From an uncultured Treponema sp. (GTDB lineage Bacteria > Spirochaetota > Spirochaetia > Treponematales > Treponemataceae): DNA of 64,000 nucleotides. Made by a program: the position numbers and the translations under genes. The stretch lies in assembly GCF_945873775.1 (NCBI RefSeq), contig NZ_CAMCEC010000006.1, positions 56,661 to 120,660 on the forward strand, given 5' to 3'. The notes below the pieces were generated by a model. That model made no database searches, was not told the origin of the DNA, and was given only the letters and a program-made list of their open reading frames with translations. This document shows, one piece after another, positions 1 through 8,349 of the stretch (position 1 is the first letter of the stretch; each line of letters starts with the position of its first letter).

Positions 1-72
1 AAGGATTCGAACCTACGAAGGAAAACCAACAGATTTACAGTCTGCCCCCTTTGACCACTCGGGAAACTCCCC
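1..72 (-). tRNA. tRNA-Tyr (GTA), cut by window edge
   Basis: The minus strand starts with the acceptor arm GGGGAGT and the D-arm TCCCGAGTGG. It continues with an anticodon stem-loop carrying GTA (CAGACTGTAAATCTG), a long class II variable arm and the T-arm GGTTCGAATCC. The 3' acceptor strand lies outside the window. It follows tRNA-Thr by six bases, so the two are probably cotranscribed. Confidence 0.93.
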
Positions 73-78
73 GATGAA

Positions 79-151
79 AGCTGCTTGTAGGACTTGGACC
101 CACGACCCCGAGATTACAAATCACGTGCTCTACCAACTGAGCTAAAGCAGC
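79..151 (-). tRNA. tRNA-Thr (TGT)
   Basis: The minus strand folds as a complete 73-nt tRNA: acceptor GCTGCTT paired with AAGCAGC, D-arm TAGCTCAGTTGGTAGAGC, anticodon TGT in the loop TTTGTAA, and T-arm GTGGGTCCAAGTCCTAC. The anticodon stem has one T-T mismatch in its middle. No CCA is encoded. It is the first gene of a tRNA-Thr / tRNA-Tyr unit behind a strong promoter. Confidence 0.94.
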
Positions 152-188
152 AGATAATCAACTTGCCATTAATCAAGCTGATGAAAAG

Positions 189-217
189 ACTATATACTAT
201 AGCACATTTTGTGTCAA
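189..217 (-). promoter_or_regulatory. sigma-70 promoter of the tRNA-Thr/Tyr unit
   Basis: On the minus strand TTGACA (217-212) is followed after exactly 17 nt by TATAGT (194-189). The predicted transcription start is about 30 nt before tRNA-Thr. A second TATAGT at 201-196 is only 10 nt from the -35 and is less likely to be used. Confidence 0.8.
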
Positions 218-282
218 TAACTTTAGTTTAAAATTTGCATTTTTTTTTATTTTTTTTAATTCTTGCAATCAACGAATAAAAT

Positions 283-311
283 TTGTTAAATCCATATTTG
301 TGTGGTATAAT
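283..311 (+). promoter_or_regulatory. promoter of the aminotransferase-glgA operon
   Basis: TTGTTA (283-288), a 17-nt spacer and a perfect TATAAT (306-311) precede the start codon at 361. This leaves a leader of about 40 nt, which ends in the Shine-Dalgarno AGGAG at 346-350. Confidence 0.75.
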
Positions 312-360
312 TTTTTCAATAAAAACAAACAAGCTTTGAGTTATTAGGAGTGCAAGATAA

Positions 361-1566
361 ATGCCTGTTTCGCCTTATATAAAGGAAACAATGACTAGCA
401 AAACTGCTGGCGTAATTAGAAAAATGTTTGAGGAAGGCCTTGAACTTAAGAAAAAATACGGAGAAGACAATGTCTTTGACTTCAGCATAGGAAATCCGGA
501 TTTAGATCCGCCGGAAGAAATTTTTGAGTGCATAGAAGAGCTTGCAAAAAAGCGTGAAAAAAATTTCCATGGATATATGCCGAATCCTGGCTATCAGTTT
601 GCAAGAGAGGCGATGGCAAAAAAAACGGAATCTGAACAAGGCGTTCCCGTTGACTTTAGCTGTGTTGTAATGTCTGTTGGCGCGGCTGGAGCTTTAAACA
701 GTCTTTTTAAGGCGATTGTTTCTGAAGGCGACAATGTTATAGTTCCTTCTCCATTTTTTACAGAATACAGGCACTATGTCCATAATTACGGCGGAAATTT
801 AATTGAAGTTCCTGCAAAGCCTGATTTTTCGCTTGATGTGGATGCGATTGCCGCCGCTTTAACAGAAAAAACTGCCGCTGTTCTTATAAACAGCCCGAAT
901 AATCCGACTGGACGCATTTATTCAAAGGAAGAAATAAAAAAACTTGCCGATGTTTTGGAGCTTCATGCAAAAAAATGCGGAAGAAAACCATATCTTGTGT
1001 GCGACGAGCCTTACCGCGCGATTGTTTACGACGGAAACTCTGTTGCCCCTGTTTTTCCGGTTTATGACAGCGCAATTATTGTAACTTCGTTTGCAAAAAA
1101 TTTAAGTCTTCCGGGTGAAAGAATCGGCTACATTTGTGTAAATCCTGCCTGCCCTGACAAAGATGAAGTTGTCGCCGCTTGTATTTTTACAACAAGAATT
1201 TTGGGCTATGTAAACGCTCCGGCTTTTTTTCAGCGTGTGGTTGCAAAAACTTGGAATGTAAAGGTTGACTATTCTCTTTACAAAAAACGCCGCGATATGC
1301 TTATGGATGTGCTGGACGAAGCTGGAGTTGAGCATATTGTTCCAGAAGGCGCGTTTTATATGTGGTGCAAGGCTCCAGAATCTTTTGGTGCGGATGATAT
1401 GGCTTTCTGTGATTACTTAAAGAAATACAATATTCTTTCTGCTCCGGGAAGCGGCTTTGGCGGAAAGGGCTGGATTCGGCTTGCATACTGTGTGAGCGAA
1501 AAATCAATTGAAAATTCAAGAAAGCCTTTTGTAAAGGCAATGAAAGATTTGGAGGAAGAAAAATGA
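361..1566 (+). CDS. PLP-dependent class I/II aminotransferase
   Basis: A 401-residue fold-type I aminotransferase of the aspartate/aromatic group, predicted cytosolic. Visible marks are the substrate-loop region SIGNPDLDPP (about 54-63), NSPNNPTGR (about 178-186), the Asp and Tyr of CDEPYR (about 215) that contact PLP, and the Schiff-base lysine in SFAKNLSLPGERIGY (about 246-260). The start has an AGGAG Shine-Dalgarno at 346-350. The stop overlaps the glgA start by 4 bp (ATGA), so the two are translationally coupled. The amino-acid substrate cannot be fixed from sequence; aspartate or alanine/aromatic acids are possible. Coupling to glycogen synthase has no obvious metabolic reason. Confidence 0.93.
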   Translation: MPVSPYIKETMTSKTAGVIRKMFEEGLELKKKYGEDNVFDFSIGNPDLDPPEEIFECIEELAKKREKNFHGYMPNPGYQFAREAMAKKTESEQGVPVDFSCVVMSVGAAGALNSLFKAIVSEGDNVIVPSPFFTEYRHYVHNYGGNLIEVPAKPDFSLDVDAIAAALTEKTAAVLINSPNNPTGRIYSKEEIKKLADVLELHAKKCGRKPYLVCDEPYRAIVYDGNSVAPVFPVYDSAIIVTSFAKNLSLPGERIGYICVNPACPDKDEVVAACIFTTRILGYVNAPAFFQRVVAKTWNVKVDYSLYKKRRDMLMDVLDEAGVEHIVPEGAFYMWCKAPESFGADDMAFCDYLKKYNILSAPGSGFGGKGWIRLAYCVSEKSIENSRKPFVKAMKDLEEEK

Positions 1567-3044
1567 AAATTTTAATGGTTACGGCGGAAACAGTTCCTTT
1601 TGCAAAGACAGGCGGACTTGCGGACATGGTGAGCGCACTTGCCATTCAGCTTACAAAAATGGGGTATGATGTAAAAATTGTTATGCCGCGCTACTATAAA
1701 ATCGACAGAAGCAAGCTTGTAAAGCTTGAAGGTCCTATGGCGATTGCCGCTGGAACAGTTGAAACTTGGTCGGCAGTTTACACAACAACAATGCCGGGCT
1801 GCGAAAAACTTCCTGTTTATTTTATTGACCACGAGCAGTGCTTTGGAAGAGACGGAGTTTATGGTGTTCCTTCTGAAACTGATTTCCACGACAACCCTTA
1901 TAGATTTGCTGTTCTTTGCCACGGAGCGTTTCAGCTTTGCCGCAAGCTTGGCTGGTTTCCTGATATAATTCATTGCCACGACTGGTCAACTTGTCTTGCT
2001 CCGGTTCTTTTAAAGCATGTTTGCCGTTACTGCGGATTTGAAAAAACTGCGAGCGTTCTTACAATTCACAATCAGGGCTACCAAGGCCAGTATTCAAAAA
2101 ATTCGTTTCCAGCTCTTGGAATTGACTGGGGGCTTTATTATGGCGCGGGCTTTGAGCATGACGGCGGAATAAATTTCTTGCAGGCTGGAGTTTCTTCTTC
2201 AGACATGATAACGACAGTTTCCCCGACTTATGCGCATGAAATTCAGACTGCGGAAGGCGGATTCGGAATGGACGGACTTTTGCGCGCAAGGGCTGATGTT
2301 ATAAAAGGAATCTTGAACGGCGCAGATTTGCGTCAGTGGAATCCAGAAATCGACAAAAAAATTCCTGCGACTTATTCAGCAAGAAACATGGCAGGAAAAG
2401 CAAAGTGCAAGGAAGAGCTTCAGAAAAGAATGGGACTGGAAGTAAATCCTGACATTCCTGTAATTGGAATTGTTACACGCCTTGTAGATCAAAAGGGCAT
2501 TGCTGAAATTTTTGCTCCGACTTACGGCTCGATTTACCAAATTTGCACGGACATGAAAGTTCAGTTTGCAATTCTTGGCAGCGGTGAAAGCTGGTGCGAA
2601 AATGAAATTTGCGCTTTGCAGTCAAAACTTCCGAACCTTAGAGCCTATATTGGATATGACGATGCTTTGAGCCACCTTATTGAAGCCGGAAGCGATTTCT
2701 TCCTTATGCCATCAAAGTATGAGCCGTGCGGCTTGAATCAGATTTATTCAATGCTTTATGGAACTTTGCCAATTGTAAGAAAAACTGGCGGACTTGCGGA
2801 CACTGTTGACAACTACAATCAGCAAACTGGCGAAGGCACAGGATTTGTATTTGAACAGCTTACTCCGCGTGCTATTTATGATACTGTTGGCTGGGCTGTC
2901 TGGGCGTACTACAACAAAAAAGACCACATCAAAAAAATGCAGCAAGCCGGAATGAAAAAAACATTTGGCTGGGACGAGGCTGCGGAAAAATATGTTCAGG
3001 TTTATAAAGAGGCTTTGGGACGAGGCTGCGGAATAAGACAGTAA
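1563..3044 (+). CDS. glgA: glycogen synthase (ADP-glucose, GT5)
   Basis: A 493-residue GT-B glycosyltransferase that extends alpha-1,4-glucan from ADP-glucose. The N-terminal domain has the GT5 signature KTGGLADM (residues 15-22), where the Lys binds the sugar-nucleotide phosphate. The C-terminal domain has PSKYEPCGLNQ with the retaining-GT Glu, and a second KTGGLADTV copy. Length is normal for the family. It starts inside the stop of the aminotransferase gene. Together with the GH57-like protein at 14956, it suggests this organism makes and handles glycogen. Confidence 0.96.
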   Translation: MKILMVTAETVPFAKTGGLADMVSALAIQLTKMGYDVKIVMPRYYKIDRSKLVKLEGPMAIAAGTVETWSAVYTTTMPGCEKLPVYFIDHEQCFGRDGVYGVPSETDFHDNPYRFAVLCHGAFQLCRKLGWFPDIIHCHDWSTCLAPVLLKHVCRYCGFEKTASVLTIHNQGYQGQYSKNSFPALGIDWGLYYGAGFEHDGGINFLQAGVSSSDMITTVSPTYAHEIQTAEGGFGMDGLLRARADVIKGILNGADLRQWNPEIDKKIPATYSARNMAGKAKCKEELQKRMGLEVNPDIPVIGIVTRLVDQKGIAEIFAPTYGSIYQICTDMKVQFAILGSGESWCENEICALQSKLPNLRAYIGYDDALSHLIEAGSDFFLMPSKYEPCGLNQIYSMLYGTLPIVRKTGGLADTVDNYNQQTGEGTGFVFEQLTPRAIYDTVGWAVWAYYNKKDHIKKMQQAGMKKTFGWDEAAEKYVQVYKEALGRGCGIRQ

Positions 3045-3051
3045 ATTCTTT

Positions 3052-3087
3052 GAGCCAGCCAATTGAATTTTTCTCTTGAACTGGCTC
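3052..3087 (+). terminator. weak hairpin after glgA
   Basis: GAGCCAG (3052-3058) and CTGGCTC (3081-3087) form a perfect 7-bp stem just after the glgA stop. No clear T-tract follows, so factor-independent termination here is doubtful. Confidence 0.35.
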
Positions 3088-3149
3088 TAATTGCTAAACG
3101 CCGCGCAATATGATAATCTAAAGCTCACTTTTTTAACTTGAGGAATCAA

Positions 3150-4235
3150 ATGGCAGAAGAAGAATTTGACAGCAACAAGACTTTTTTGGCGTCAGTGGAA
3201 CGCTCAAAGCAGATAGAAGCAGATATTCAAGTGAATCCGCAGAAATACAGGGTTCTTACTGGCGACCGTCCGACTGGAAATCTTCACATCGGGCATTATT
3301 TTGGCTCTTTGCAGAACAGAGTGCGCCTTGCAAAACTTGGCGTGCCTACAATGATTCTTATTGCGGACTATCAGGTTCTTACTGACCATGATGCGTTTGA
3401 TAAAATCAGCCAGAACACAAAGCAGCTTGTAATCGATTATCTTGCCGCCGGAATTGAGCCTGGTGAAAATGTTATAATTTATCCGCATAGCTACATTCCG
3501 GAATGCAACCAGCTTATGCTGCCGTTTATGACTTTGGTGAGCAATGCAGAGCTTTCAAGAAATCCGACTGTAAAAGAAGAAATTGCGAGCGCGGGACTTA
3601 CAAATGTGAATGCTGGAATGTACACATATCCGATTCATCAGGCGTGCGACATCCTTTTCTGCAAGGGAAATGTTGTTCCTGTTGGAAAAGACCAGCTTCC
3701 GCATATTGAGCTTACACGGAATATTGCAAAGGCTTTCAACCGCAAATTCTGCAAGAACCGCGAACCTGTTTTTCCTTTGCCGCAAGCATTGCTTTCAAAA
3801 ACTCCGAGCATCCTTGGTCTGGACGGAAGCCAGAAAATGAGCAAAAGCCGTGGAAACGCAATTTTCCTCTGCAGCACAGAAGACGAAACTGCTTCGCTTA
3901 TAAAGAAAGCAAAAACTGATTCTGAGCGCGTTATAACTTATGATCCTGAAAATCGCCCGGAAGTCGCAAATCTTCTTATGCTGATTTCTCTTTGCACAAA
4001 AGAAGAACCGGCGGCAATTGCTGAACGGATTGGAGAAAAGGGAAGCGGCGAGCTTAAAAAAGTGCTTGCAGAAGCCTTGAATGAAGAGCTTCGTCCTTTG
4101 AGACAAAAACGGGCAGAACTTGAAAAAAATCCTGACTACATAAGGAAGGTTCTTCTTGACGGCGTGGAAAAAGCGCGCGCGATTGCAATAAAAACTTTGG
4201 ATGAAGTTCGCGAAGCCATGAACATGAAAATTTAA
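3150..4235 (+). CDS. trpS: tryptophan-tRNA ligase
   Basis: A class Ic aminoacyl-tRNA synthetase that charges tRNA-Trp. The ATP-binding HIGH-type signature is TGDRPTGNLHIGHYFGSL near residues 37-54 and the KMSKS loop is GSQKMSKSRGN near 232. At 361 residues it is slightly longer than common bacterial TrpRS because of a charged N-terminal segment of about 35 residues. ATG at 3150 is chosen over an in-frame TTG at 3138 because GAGGA (3140-3144) sits six bases before it. It is a single gene followed by a good terminator. Confidence 0.96.
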   Translation: MAEEEFDSNKTFLASVERSKQIEADIQVNPQKYRVLTGDRPTGNLHIGHYFGSLQNRVRLAKLGVPTMILIADYQVLTDHDAFDKISQNTKQLVIDYLAAGIEPGENVIIYPHSYIPECNQLMLPFMTLVSNAELSRNPTVKEEIASAGLTNVNAGMYTYPIHQACDILFCKGNVVPVGKDQLPHIELTRNIAKAFNRKFCKNREPVFPLPQALLSKTPSILGLDGSQKMSKSRGNAIFLCSTEDETASLIKKAKTDSERVITYDPENRPEVANLLMLISLCTKEEPAAIAERIGEKGSGELKKVLAEALNEELRPLRQKRAELEKNPDYIRKVLLDGVEKARAIAIKTLDEVREAMNMKI

Positions 4236-4249
4236 CTTTGGTTGCAAAA

Positions 4250-4277
4250 AAATCCTGCTGCAAAAACGGCAGGATTT
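4250..4277 (+). terminator. Rho-independent terminator of trpS
   Basis: AAATCCTGC (4250-4258) and GCAGGATTT (4269-4277) make a perfect 9-bp stem with a 10-nt loop, followed by ATTTTG. It lies 14 nt after the trpS stop. Confidence 0.8.
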
Positions 4278-4330
4278 ATTTTGTAGATTAAAAAAATCTT
4301 GTACAAGTTAACTATAAAAATACTAAAAAT

Positions 4331-4359
4331 TTGACGTATTATATTGCATTTTGTATCAT
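4331..4359 (+). promoter_or_regulatory. promoter of the alpha/beta hydrolase gene
   Basis: TTGACG (4331-4336), a 17-nt spacer and TATCAT (4354-4359) lie 19 nt before the ATG at 4379. The short leader carries AGAGG (4367-4371) as the ribosome-binding site. Confidence 0.72.
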
Positions 4360-4378
4360 ATAGAATAGAGGCAAAATA

Positions 4379-5308
4379 ATGAATCTGGAAGTAAAAGAAC
4401 TTTCCATGTCTGATGGAAATGTAAATTTTGTTTATCATTGGATTCCAGCGGAAACTGAAGCTGTTGTGGTTTTAAGCCACGGAATGGCTGAGCACGCTGC
4501 CCGTTATTCTTACTTTGCGGAATTTCTTGCAAAAAATAAAATCGCGCTGATTGCTGAAGATCACAGAGGACACGGAAAAACCGGTCTAAAAGCTCAGTCT
4601 GACGGAACTGGAACGCTTGGTTTCCTTTCTGATAAAGACGGGTTCAACCGGGTAACAGAGGATATTCACGAAGAAATTTTGTATGCAAAAAAACTTTTCC
4701 CCGGAAAAAAGGTTTTTCTTTTGGGACATAGCTTTGGTTCGTTTATTGCCCAAAATGTAATTGAAAAATATGGAACTGAAATTGACAAGGCTGTTCTTTG
4801 CGGAACTGCTGGCCCTAGGCCTTTGACTGTTGCCTTTGCAAATTTTATTGGCGGAATTATAAAGTTTTTTGAAGGTGCAAAAAAGCAAAGCCGCTTTATG
4901 AATTTCTTAACGTTCGGACTTTCAAATTCAAAAATAAAAAATCGCCGCACGGAATTTGACTGGCTTTCAAGGGACAAAGATGAAGTTGACCTTTATATAA
5001 AAGATGAACTTTGCGGATTTGATGCTACAAATGGATTTTTGTGCGACATATATTCAGGGTTGCGCCAAATTCACAAAAAATGCAATATTTTTAAAATCCC
5101 AAAAGAACTGCCGGTTTTTCTTGTTGCTGGAACTGCAGATCCTGTTGGTTCTTACGGAAAGACTGTAAAAAAACTTTTTGACTGCTATAAAAAATCCGGC
5201 ATGAAAAATGTTTCAATTCGGCTTTACGAAGATGCGCGCCATGAGCTTTTTAACGAAATAAACCGTGAAGAAGTTATGGACGACATTCTGCGGTTTTTGC
5301 AAAGTTAG
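4379..5308 (+). CDS. alpha/beta hydrolase, monoacylglycerol lipase-like
   Basis: A 309-residue serine hydrolase of the Hydrolase_4 / lysophospholipase group. The oxyanion-side motif is LSHGMAEHAARY (about 33-44), the nucleophile elbow is GHSFGS (about 116-121), the acid lies in GTADPVGSYGK (about 250) and the catalytic His in DARHELF (about 284). No signal peptide is visible, so it should act in the cytosol on lysophospholipids, monoglycerides or other esters. It has its own promoter. Its stop overlaps the stop of the convergent pcnB gene by 4 bp. Confidence 0.88.
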   Translation: MNLEVKELSMSDGNVNFVYHWIPAETEAVVVLSHGMAEHAARYSYFAEFLAKNKIALIAEDHRGHGKTGLKAQSDGTGTLGFLSDKDGFNRVTEDIHEEILYAKKLFPGKKVFLLGHSFGSFIAQNVIEKYGTEIDKAVLCGTAGPRPLTVAFANFIGGIIKFFEGAKKQSRFMNFLTFGLSNSKIKNRRTEFDWLSRDKDEVDLYIKDELCGFDATNGFLCDIYSGLRQIHKKCNIFKIPKELPVFLVAGTADPVGSYGKTVKKLFDCYKKSGMKNVSIRLYEDARHELFNEINREEVMDDILRFLQS

Positions 5309-6426
5309 TTTTTCTGCTCGGCTTCCTGCTGAATGTGAAGTCTTCTGGTTCTTTTTGCGCGTTTTGTTTTTACTTGAATTCCTGCGTCCTGCAAAAGTTT
5401 TCGCACTGCAAAATCGAGTTCCGTTCTCTGCGGATTTATCGGAAGCACAAAATTCCTGCAGATTGCCCAGGTTCTTTTGTAAAGTTCCGACGCTGAATAT
5501 TCGCTTTGAACTTCAAGCTTCCAGTCAGTAAGCTGCTCAACAAAATCCTTTAAGAGAAAATAAAGCCGCTCGCCAAGCCTTGAGTCGTGGTTTTGCTTTA
5601 CGAACTCATCTAATTTTTTTAAATTCTCAAGATATGACTTTGCGAATTTCTTATTTTCAAGAATTAAATTTGAAGCTGCCGGCTGAAGATATTCGTACAA
5701 ATCTGTTTCCAAAGCGGCATTTACAATTTCAAATGAATGCCCGCCGTTTATTATTTTTAAGAATTCTTCCGTGAGCCTTGAAGGAGAAACTGGCGACAAA
5801 AGTGGGGCAGATGTTCTGATTTTCTTTTTTAACTTGTGCGGAAGCTTGCAGCCTGTTGTTGCTCCGTATTTTACAGCTCTTAGCATTCTTACAGGATCTT
5901 CTATAAAAATTCTATCAATTGGAATTACAGGTCTTACGATTCTTTTTTTTATGTCTTCAACTCCGCCTACATAGTCAATAATCTGCTGCTTTATAGGATC
6001 GTAGTAAAGCGCGTTCAATGTGAAATCCCGGCGCAGCACATCTTCGTCCATAGAGCCGAATGCGTTTCCGATTGAGCCGTCTATAATTGAACGGAATGTG
6101 CTGACTTCAAAAATTTTTGTTCCAAAGAAAATATGCACAAGCCTGAACCGCTTTCCGATAATGCGTGAATTCCTGAAAATTTTTTTTATGCGGCTTGGAG
6201 TAGCGTCTGTTACAATATCAAAATCCTTTGGCGTTCTGCCTCCAATAAGATCTCTTACAGCTCCTCCGACAATATAAGAGTCAAAACCGTTTTTCTTTAA
6301 GCAATCGATGATAAAAATAGCGTCCGGATCTATTGATTCCCGTTTTATGCAATGCTCTTCTTTTGTATAAACAACGGCTTTTTTTACTGGATTTCCTTTT
6401 TCATCTGTAGAATATCTAACTAACAC
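5305..6426 (-). CDS. pcnB: poly(A) polymerase, PcnB type
   Basis: A 373-residue class II nucleotidyltransferase. The head domain has VGGAVRDLIGG (about 57-67) followed by PKDFDIVTDATP with the two catalytic Asp residues. The segment RIIGKRFRLVH (about 94-104) is the signature that separates bacterial poly(A) polymerases from CCA-adding enzymes, so RNA 3' polyadenylation is favoured. The C-terminus is basic, as usual. The start is GTG; the promoter ends 9 nt before it, so the mRNA is probably leaderless. A CCA-adding role is the main alternative. Confidence 0.88.
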   Translation of the reverse strand: MLVRYSTDEKGNPVKKAVVYTKEEHCIKRESIDPDAIFIIDCLKKNGFDSYIVGGAVRDLIGGRTPKDFDIVTDATPSRIKKIFRNSRIIGKRFRLVHIFFGTKIFEVSTFRSIIDGSIGNAFGSMDEDVLRRDFTLNALYYDPIKQQIIDYVGGVEDIKKRIVRPVIPIDRIFIEDPVRMLRAVKYGATTGCKLPHKLKKKIRTSAPLLSPVSPSRLTEEFLKIINGGHSFEIVNAALETDLYEYLQPAASNLILENKKFAKSYLENLKKLDEFVKQNHDSRLGERLYFLLKDFVEQLTDWKLEVQSEYSASELYKRTWAICRNFVLPINPQRTELDFAVRKLLQDAGIQVKTKRAKRTRRLHIQQEAEQKN

Positions 6427-6435
6427 AGTGCGACT

Positions 6436-6464
6436 ATTTTAATGTTCAAATGTTTTGAAGTCAA
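6436..6464 (-). promoter_or_regulatory. promoter of pcnB, leaderless type
   Basis: On the minus strand TTGACT (6464-6459), a 17-nt spacer and TAAAAT (6441-6436) end only 9 nt before the GTG start at 6426. Transcription would begin at or within about two bases of the start codon, and no Shine-Dalgarno is present. Confidence 0.75.
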
Positions 6465-6500
6465 TTACCTGAAAATTATTCATTTAAAGCGGAAATATTT

Positions 6501-7364
6501 TTATTTGTTTACCGTTATTTTGTCTATTATTATGCTGACTTCTTCAATTAAAATTCCTGTGTATTTTTCGATGTTTTCGATTATGTATTGCTGAAGGCTG
6601 TGAATTTCACCTGTGAGCTGGCGGCCGAACGGAACATCGATTGTGATTATGAGCCTGTATCCGCGGCTGTCTGTTTTTATTGAAAGTTTTTTTATCCTGA
6701 TTTCCTGCGAGAATTCGTTTATGCAGTGCATTGCCATCTGGCTGAGCGCGGCTTCTGAAATTTCAATTCTGCCTTTTTTGCTGAACTCTGGAGTTACAAT
6801 TGATTTTTCCATCACCGAAGTTTCTTTCTTTAAAAATTTGAGTTTGCTTTTGTTTGCAATGTCTCTAAGTGAATTATGGAAAATTTGCGAATAGCTTTTT
6901 TTTACTTCAATAGCCGGAACTGGAATTACGTGCTTGCCTTCGATTTGCCTTGAGCGGATTGCCTTTTCAATTTCTTCGCGGTTTGCAATGTCTTCAATTT
7001 TGATTATTTTTGACGGCAGTGGAATCTGAAGCCTTGTGGCGATTTTTCCTGCCATTTTTTCACTTGTTCCGATTATGAGAAGTTTTTTGATTTTATTTTT
7101 TTGCAGAGCCTTTGCAACATCATCTCGGTGCTGCTTGTCATCAAAAAGCGCAATTCTTACAGCTCCCATGTATGTTTTTTCGTGCTTGGCAGTTTTTCCC
7201 GCAAGAATTTTATCGTCCTTTATGAGAAGTCCGTCGTCAATAATTGCTTCGATTCCGTATTTTTGCGCAAGAAGTTTTGCACGGAAACTTTTTCCTGTTC
7301 CGCTTTCACCGACAAGCGCGAAAACTGTAAGACCTGTATGCATCATTTTTGAAATAAAATTCAT
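6501..7364 (-). CDS. P-loop NTPase fused to an Asp23/Gls24-like domain
   Basis: A 287-residue protein with two parts. Residues about 10-150 form a P-loop domain with Walker A GESGTGKS (18-25) and a later LLIIGTSEKMAG strand. After a basic linker, the C-terminal 90 residues resemble the Asp23/Gls24 (alkaline shock) fold: alternating strands, IDVPFGRQLTGEI, and an end pattern NIEKYTGILIEEVSIIIDKI. Asp23 proteins are usually stand-alone, so the fusion is unusual. The gene lies 3 bases downstream of the pseudouridine synthase gene on the same strand, so they share a transcript. The nucleotide and function are unknown. Confidence 0.75.
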   Translation of the reverse strand: MNFISKMMHTGLTVFALVGESGTGKSFRAKLLAQKYGIEAIIDDGLLIKDDKILAGKTAKHEKTYMGAVRIALFDDKQHRDDVAKALQKNKIKKLLIIGTSEKMAGKIATRLQIPLPSKIIKIEDIANREEIEKAIRSRQIEGKHVIPVPAIEVKKSYSQIFHNSLRDIANKSKLKFLKKETSVMEKSIVTPEFSKKGRIEISEAALSQMAMHCINEFSQEIRIKKLSIKTDSRGYRLIITIDVPFGRQLTGEIHSLQQYIIENIEKYTGILIEEVSIIIDKITVNK

Positions 7365-7367
7365 ATA

Positions 7368-8303
7368 TTAAATTATAAATTCAGCAGTGGGAATTTTCAA
7401 GAAATTTTCTATAAATTTTTTAAATAAAGGCGGAATCTCTGCCTGAATTTCATTTGGAAGCAAAAGAGGATTGCCTTTTGGAAATTCAAGTTTCCTGGCA
7501 TGAAGAAAAAATCCGCAGCTAGAAAATTCTCCGTCTGGAATTTTTGCTCCGCCATAAAGTTTGTCTCCCAAAAGCGGAAAGCCACGGCTTGCGCAGTGAA
7601 TTCTAATCTGATGTTTTTTTCCAGTTTCTATTTGGATTTTTGCAAGTGAAATTTCTTTTCCGCAGAATGTTCCTTGCGCAATTTTTTTTACTTTTGTACA
7701 GGCTGGTTTTTCTTCAATCGTGTCGCAAATTGCAAGCTCATTTTCCGGGAGAATGTTTTCAACAATTGCAAGATAAGTTTTTTTTATGCTGTGATTTTTT
7801 ATGTTTTCAGAAAACCATTTTGCGCCTTGCAGACTTTGGGAAAATGCGACAAGTCCTGTTGTGAATTTGTCAATTCTATGAAGCGGTCCCGGCCTGAATG
7901 AAAGGGAAGCGGTTTGCGTGTTTTGCGCGACAAAATCAGCGAGGCAGAAACTTGAGTTTTTTGAAGGCTGAACTTCAATTCCGCTTTGCTTGTTTATTAT
8001 CCATAAGTGCTCATTTTTGAATGCAGTCTGAACTGAAAAAAAATCATGAGCTTTTGTCGTTTCATTTTTTTCAGTTTTATTTTCATTTTCTTTTAGTAAA
8101 AAATCTGCTATGAAAATTTTATCTTTGCTTTTGATTCTGTCTTCTGGAGATGATTTTTTGTTGTTCAGCTTTATCAACGTTTTTCTTATGAGCTTGAAAA
8201 TATTTTCTGGCTGAATTCCTTTTGACTCAAATATGCGTTTTGCAGCCTTGTCCAGCCGTCTTCCGTCATCGTCCTCCTTTGCTTCAAATTCTATAAATTC
8301 CAT
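7368..8303 (-). CDS. RluA-family 23S rRNA pseudouridine synthase
   Basis: A 311-residue RluC/RluD-type enzyme that isomerises uridine in rRNA. An N-terminal S4-like RNA-binding segment is followed by the catalytic motif, here HRIDKFTTGLV with the catalytic Asp (family consensus HRLDxxTSG), and by ETGKKHQIRIH and LLGDKLYGG. ATG at 8303 is chosen over the upstream ATG at 8351: the extra 16 residues are not family-like, and a TATAAT lies at 8315-8310. The mRNA would be leaderless. The exact rRNA target cannot be assigned. Confidence 0.92.
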   Translation of the reverse strand: MEFIEFEAKEDDDGRRLDKAAKRIFESKGIQPENIFKLIRKTLIKLNNKKSSPEDRIKSKDKIFIADFLLKENENKTEKNETTKAHDFFSVQTAFKNEHLWIINKQSGIEVQPSKNSSFCLADFVAQNTQTASLSFRPGPLHRIDKFTTGLVAFSQSLQGAKWFSENIKNHSIKKTYLAIVENILPENELAICDTIEEKPACTKVKKIAQGTFCGKEISLAKIQIETGKKHQIRIHCASRGFPLLGDKLYGGAKIPDGEFSSCGFFLHARKLEFPKGNPLLLPNEIQAEIPPLFKKFIENFLKIPTAEFII

Positions 8304-8309
8304 GCTCCG

Positions 8310-8342
8310 ATTATAGAATAATTTATGCTTATATGCTATAAT
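8310..8342. promoter_or_regulatory. divergent leaderless promoter pair
   Basis: The 46-bp gap between start codons 8303 (minus) and 8350 (plus) holds two perfect TATAAT boxes, one per strand. The minus box at 8315-8310 ends 6 nt before its ATG. The plus box at 8337-8342 ends 7 nt before its ATG and has the extended element TGC in front. Neither gene has a Shine-Dalgarno, and the -35 matches are weak. Confidence 0.65.
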
Positions 8343-8349
8343 TCTGCAC

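Noticed and set aside
3138..3149. TTG start for trpS
   Set aside because: The ATG at 3150 has GAGGA at the right distance; from the TTG the Shine-Dalgarno would lie inside the coding sequence.
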